DNA from: Myxococcus stipitatus
GTDB lineage: Bacteria; Myxococcota; Myxococcia; Myxococcales; Myxococcaceae
Reading direction: 5' to 3'
Assembly (NCBI RefSeq): GCF_021412625.1
Contig: NZ_JAKCFI010000003.1
Location: 496,001-560,000 of the forward strand
Length of the DNA: 64,000 nt
Position numbers and translations under genes: made by a program. The notes below the pieces were generated by a model that made no database searches, was not told the origin of the DNA, and saw only the letters and a program-made list of their open reading frames with translations. Each line of letters opens with the position of its first letter. Position 1 is the first letter of the stretch. This document shows, piece after piece, positions 60,988 through 64,000 of this stretch.

Positions 60988-61425
60988 ATGAGCAGGAAGA
61001 ATGGCGAGCCCGGCGACATCCTCGCCCGGGGTCTGCCCCACCACGCGCCGACGAACGTGCGACCGCTGCCCGGCAGCGGCGTCCGTGTCGACGCACGCCC
61101 CGAACACGACGTCCAGCCGGATTGGATCGACGTGACGGTGATGCCTCGCGAGGCGCCCCCCGCGCCTCGTGGGCACACACCTCCCCGTCCCCCGCCCCTC
61201 TCCAGGGCGGAGGTCCATCGGGCCGGGCTCGCGGAGAGCGCTCGTTTCCACGAGAGCCTCATGCGCTGGCTCGAGGCGCGCCACCTCCTGGGCTCCGTAC
61301 GCTCGGTGAGCGAGCCGGGCTCATTGCCCATGCTCCACCTGAGCTGCGCGCCCCGCGTGCTGGACCAGCTTCGGCGCGCACCGGAGTTCGAGGCGGGCGC
61401 GATGATGCCCGTCGACCTCTCCTAG
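60988..61425 (+). CDS. popD: PopD-like protease partner
   Basis: 145 residues, 62 bases after popC on the same strand, GGGGGAGG upstream. The N-terminal ~75 residues are Pro/Arg-rich and probably flexible. The C-terminal ~70 (AESARFHESLMRWLEARHLLGSVRSVSEPGSLPMLHLSCAPRVLDQLRRAPEFEAGAMMPVDLS) look like a small alpha/beta domain similar in style to subtilase propeptide/inhibitor I9 folds. In M. xanthus, PopD is encoded with PopC and holds it inactive in the cytoplasm until starvation, when PopD is degraded. The inhibitor fold is inference; position and size support the call. Confidence 0.78.
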   Translation: MSRKNGEPGDILARGLPHHAPTNVRPLPGSGVRVDARPEHDVQPDWIDVTVMPREAPPAPRGHTPPRPPPLSRAEVHRAGLAESARFHESLMRWLEARHLLGSVRSVSEPGSLPMLHLSCAPRVLDQLRRAPEFEAGAMMPVDLS

Positions 61426-61696
61426 CGTTGGGTGCCCCTCGCCGCGCACCCCTGGTCTGGGCCCCCCGTCCGATACCGCGGAGGGCAGCCCCCGGTGGTT
61501 CGTCCCACCGTCCGCGACACCCTCGGTGCCGCGTGGAAGCCGGGTCGGGGACTCGCCGGCTCCTCCTGGGGGAACCACCGGCCTGACCGCTTCTTCCTGA
61601 TTAGCGTAGAAAGTCGTGATTCTCCATGCGTCCAGCAATGGCCCCGAAGGGCATGTCGGGGAAGGTGGCGCTTGGGGTGGTAATAAGCCGGGCACC

Positions 61697-62140
61697 ATGT
61701 ATTCGATTCGCACCGAGACCTTCATCGACGCGCCGCCGGGCGTGGTGTGGGGCGTGCTGGCCGACTTCGCGTCCTATCCCGCCTGGAACCCGTTGATGGT
61801 GGAGGCGCGGGGCGAGCTTCGCGTGGGTGCTCGCCTGGCCTTCAAGGTGCGGCTGCCGGGGATGGGTGGGCGCGCGCAGGCCCTCAAGGCGACGCTCGTC
61901 GCGATGGAGCCGGGGCGGGGGTTGGAGTGGGCGGGTGGGGTGCCCGGGGTGCTGCTGGGCCGTCATTCGCTGTGGCTGTCGCCGGACGGCGCGGGGACGC
62001 GGCTGGTGCACGGCGAGGACTTCACGGGCGTGGCGGTGTGGCTGGTCCGGTGGAAGCTGGCGACCTTCAGGCCCGGCTACGAGGAGATGAACCGCGCGCT
62101 GGCGGAGCGGGTGCGCGGGGTGGCGTCCTCCGCGGCCTGA
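61697..62140 (+). CDS. SRPBCC (polyketide cyclase/START-like) family protein
   Basis: 147 residues forming one START-like cup: FIDAPPGVVWGVLADFASYPAWNPLMVEARG, strands LRVGARLAFKVRLPG, ATLVAMEPGRGLEWAGGVPGVLLGRHSLWLS, and the long C-terminal helix LATFRPGYEEMNRALAERVRGV. This family binds hydrophobic ligands and includes polyketide cyclases. No signal peptide. ATG at 61697 chosen as the first start in frame with the fold; upstream frame composition is non-coding. Single gene between popD and the transglycosylase gene. Confidence 0.9.
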   Translation: MYSIRTETFIDAPPGVVWGVLADFASYPAWNPLMVEARGELRVGARLAFKVRLPGMGGRAQALKATLVAMEPGRGLEWAGGVPGVLLGRHSLWLSPDGAGTRLVHGEDFTGVAVWLVRWKLATFRPGYEEMNRALAERVRGVASSAA

Positions 62141-62357
62141 GGTCGGCGCGGCGGGGAGGTGGGCGCGTGCGCCACCGGGGCGTGGGGTGTCGCAGGCGCG
62201 GCGCCGTGCTCCGTCGCCTTTCTTGCAGTGAGCGTCGCGGGTCCGGGGCGCGGATATCGCCTGGACGACGGGGGGCGGGCTGGCGTGCGAGTCGCCAGTC
62301 GCTTCCTCGCGCGACGTGACAATCCATAGCGGCCCGCTTCACGTGAACGAGGGCTGC

Positions 62358-64000
62358 ATGGACGTGGATGGACGACGTCGGCTTCGGGCTGGTGCCATGG
62401 CGGTCTGCGTGGCCTGCGCGAGCCTGCTGGGGGCCCCCGCCTCCGGGGCGCAGGGGCCCGAGGCGGAGGAGGACCCTGGCGAGGTGTTGTCGGAGGAGCA
62501 GCTCGAGCAGCTCCTCGACACGCCGACGGAGCAGCCCAGCGGCGCGGAGCTGTCCGCGGAGGTCTTCGGGCCGGAGCAGCTGGCGCCGTACTTCGCGGAG
62601 GGTTCGCTGGCGGTGGCCCGGGCGGAGTTCAAGCGTGGACGCTACAAGCGCGCGAGGGCGCTGCTGGCGGCCGAGTCGCCCACGCCGCCGGTGCGCTTCC
62701 TGCGCGCGTACGCCGCGCTCCTGGGGCGCGACTTCGCCGCCGCGGCGGAGGAGTTCACGGCGCTGGCGCCGGACTACGGGCCCTTGAAGGACCACTGTCT
62801 GTTGCGAGCGGCGCAGGCCCACGAATCCCTGCGGCAGTGGGAGGCGGCGGAGGCGCGCTTTCGGGAGGTGGGGCCGGGCTCGCCGCTCTACGCGGAGGCG
62901 CGCTTCAGCCTGGCGCGGGTGCTCAAGCGGCAGCGGGACATCACCGGGGCGCTGGCGGCGCTTCAGGAGCTCATCGACAGCCGGCAGGCGCGTGGGCCGG
63001 ACGCGGTGCGGATGAAGGCGCTGCTGGCCATCTGCGACCTGGCGCGCTCGCAGGGGCTGTACAACATCGAGCACAAGGCGCTGCTGGAGGTGTGGGCGAC
63101 GAGCCCCCTGTCCCGCGAGGCGCAGCGGGCGAAGCAGCGGCTCCAGGGGTTGGCGTTGCCGCTCAAGTGGAAGGTGCGGCGCGCGGAGGCGCTGGTGGAG
63201 CTGCACCGCAACGTGGCGGCGATGGAGTTGCTGGGGGGCGTGCTGCCACACGTCGACCTGCCGGACGAGCTGTCCTGTCGCGCGCGACTGGCGTATGGGC
63301 GCGCGCTGCGCAAGGAGCGGCAGCACCGCCGGGCCATCCAGCTGCTGACGCCGGTGGCCGAGCGCTGTGAGTCGCCGGAGTACCGTCCTCAGGCGCTCTA
63401 TGTGTTGGGGTATTCGCAGTCGGTGGTGGACCCGGAGGCGGCCATCACCACCTACGCGACGCTCGCGCGTGACTACCCCGCGCACGGGTATGCCGACGAC
63501 GCGCTCTTCTTCGAGGCGTGGTTGCTGCAGCGCACCGGGAGGCTGGACGAGGCGCTCGCGGCCTACGAGGAGACGGCGCGGCGCTACCCCACGGGGAACT
63601 TCGCCTCGGAGGCGTTGTTCCGGGCGTTCTGGCTGCACACGCGGCGCGCGGAGCCCGCGCGGGCGCTGGCCGCGCTGGAGGCGGTGGAGACGTTGCCGGC
63701 GGCGGCGCGCACGGACGAGGCCATCTGGCGCGCGCGCTACTGGAAGGCGCGCATGAAGGAGCCGGGGCTCTCGGCGTCCCCTCCGGACGCGGTGGCGATG
63801 GCGGGCATCCAGGCGGTGCGGACCTCGTCCAGCGAGGCCGTGAAGCCGGGGCGCGCGTCGCCGGCCTTGACGATGACCGGCATGGGCGGGAGCGGCTCGG
63901 GCATGGTCGCGCCGGACGAGGCCGCGTTGGCGGGCATCGTCGGGTGGAAGGGCGCGTCGGGAGGCTCCTCGAGGACAGGGCAGGGCGCGTCGGCGCCGGC
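62358..64000 (+). CDS. Probable soluble lytic transglycosylase, N-terminal TPR part (runs off the right edge)
   Basis: 547 codons in frame to the window end, no stop. A signal peptide-like start (MDVDGRRRLRAGAMAVCVACASLLGAPASGA), then many helix-pair repeats: FAEGSLAVARAEFKRGRYKRARALLAA, FLRAYAALLGRDFAAAAEEFTAL, RFSLARVLKRQRDITGALAALQEL, LAYGRALRKERQHRRAIQLLTPVAERC, ALYVLGYSQSVVDPEAAITTYATLARDYPAHGYADDALFFEAWLL. This helical superstructure followed by a tail matches the N-terminal ring domain of Slt70-type murein transglycosylases; the catalytic SLT domain would lie beyond the edge. Start GAGGG five bases before ATG at 62358. Alternative: a plain TPR protein. Confidence 0.75.
   Translation, partial: MDVDGRRRLRAGAMAVCVACASLLGAPASGAQGPEAEEDPGEVLSEEQLEQLLDTPTEQPSGAELSAEVFGPEQLAPYFAEGSLAVARAEFKRGRYKRARALLAAESPTPPVRFLRAYAALLGRDFAAAAEEFTALAPDYGPLKDHCLLRAAQAHESLRQWEAAEARFREVGPGSPLYAEARFSLARVLKRQRDITGALAALQELIDSRQARGPDAVRMKALLAICDLARSQGLYNIEHKALLEVWATSPLSREAQRAKQRLQGLALPLKWKVRRAEALVELHRNVAAMELLGGVLPHVDLPDELSCRARLAYGRALRKERQHRRAIQLLTPVAERCESPEYRPQALYVLGYSQSVVDPEAAITTYATLARDYPAHGYADDALFFEAWLLQRTGRLDEALAAYEETARRYPTGNFASEALFRAFWLHTRRAEPARALAALEAVETLPAAARTDEAIWRARYWKARMKEPGLSASPPDAVAMAGIQAVRTSSSEAVKPGRASPALTMTGMGGSGSGMVAPDEAALAGIVGWKGASGGSSRTGQGASAP

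Noticed and set aside
61492..61581. 10-bp inverted repeat CCGGTGGTTC / GAACCACCGG between popD and the SRPBCC gene
   Set aside because: Arms are separated by 70 bases, too far for a simple hairpin, and there is no supporting element nearby; probably chance in GC-rich DNA.
61619..61634. TGG/GC pair upstream of the SRPBCC gene as a sigma-54 promoter
   Set aside because: Spacing between the GG and GC elements is one base short of the required distance.

Overview
The window is about 70% G+C, densely packed with genes, and reads as chromosome from a myxobacterium of the Myxococcaceae (Myxococcus, Corallococcus or Pyxidicoccus type). The best pointers are a subtilase/partner pair that matches the PopC/PopD arrangement of Myxococcus xanthus, the N-terminal part of a SitA-type toxin lipoprotein, many lipoproteins, several sigma-54 activators and a cluster of large sensor kinases. 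I saw no tRNA, rRNA, CRISPR array, insertion sequence or prophage.

Layout. 1-861: SitA-type toxin lipoprotein running off the left edge. 1138-2882: secreted protein plus lipoprotein, a module that recurs at 35979-37640. 2892-4244: AlgB-like sigma-54 response regulator. 4498-5364: two paralogous small membrane proteins, the second ending in a 63-bp tandem repeat. 5623-10387: beta-propeller-like protein, DUF1444-like protein, and a 966-residue protein with a candidate Cys/His/Asp papain-fold triad. 10772-12663: small cysteine protein and twin PTS EIIA-domain proteins. 12771-15191: saccharopine-dehydrogenase-family reductase and a methyl-accepting protein. 15223-16878: formate-tetrahydrofolate ligase. 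16952-22209: sulfide oxidation cluster (sulfide:quinone reductase, sigma-54 activator, persulfide dioxygenase, rhodanese, TSUP exporter) with two near-consensus sigma-54 promoters and repeated GTTTC boxes. 22376-25093: AsmA-family protein. 25406-26659: SnoaL-like protein and divergent TetR regulator sharing palindromic operators. 26838-31905: DUF885 metallopeptidase lipoprotein, small lipoprotein, DUF5916 outer-membrane protein.

31992-35571 is the most unusual locus: a BlaI-type repressor, a BlaR1-type M56 protease whose sensor half consists of eight 29-residue repeats, and a secreted protein built from the same 29-residue repeat. It is driven by a TTGACA/TATGAT promoter with two dyad operators. 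37705-41947: fatty-acid hydroxylase family protein, small coiled-coil protein, membrane coiled-coil protein and VWA protein. 42093-49468: three large sensor kinases. 49572-55328: GreA/B-like factor, DUF6891 protein, single-domain rhodanese, EamA transporter, lipoprotein hydrolase, thioredoxin-fold protein, small lipoprotein. 55529-57795: FAD oxidoreductase closely linked to an ECF41-type sigma factor. 58076-58876: Lgt-family protein lacking the usual HGG histidine. 59498-61425: popC-popD. 61697 to the right edge: SRPBCC protein and the start of a probable lytic transglycosylase.

Several genes have direct repeats of roughly 57-96 bp at or just beyond their 3' ends, three times duplicating the stop codon itself. 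This looks like a local mode of genome evolution rather than a set of separate features.
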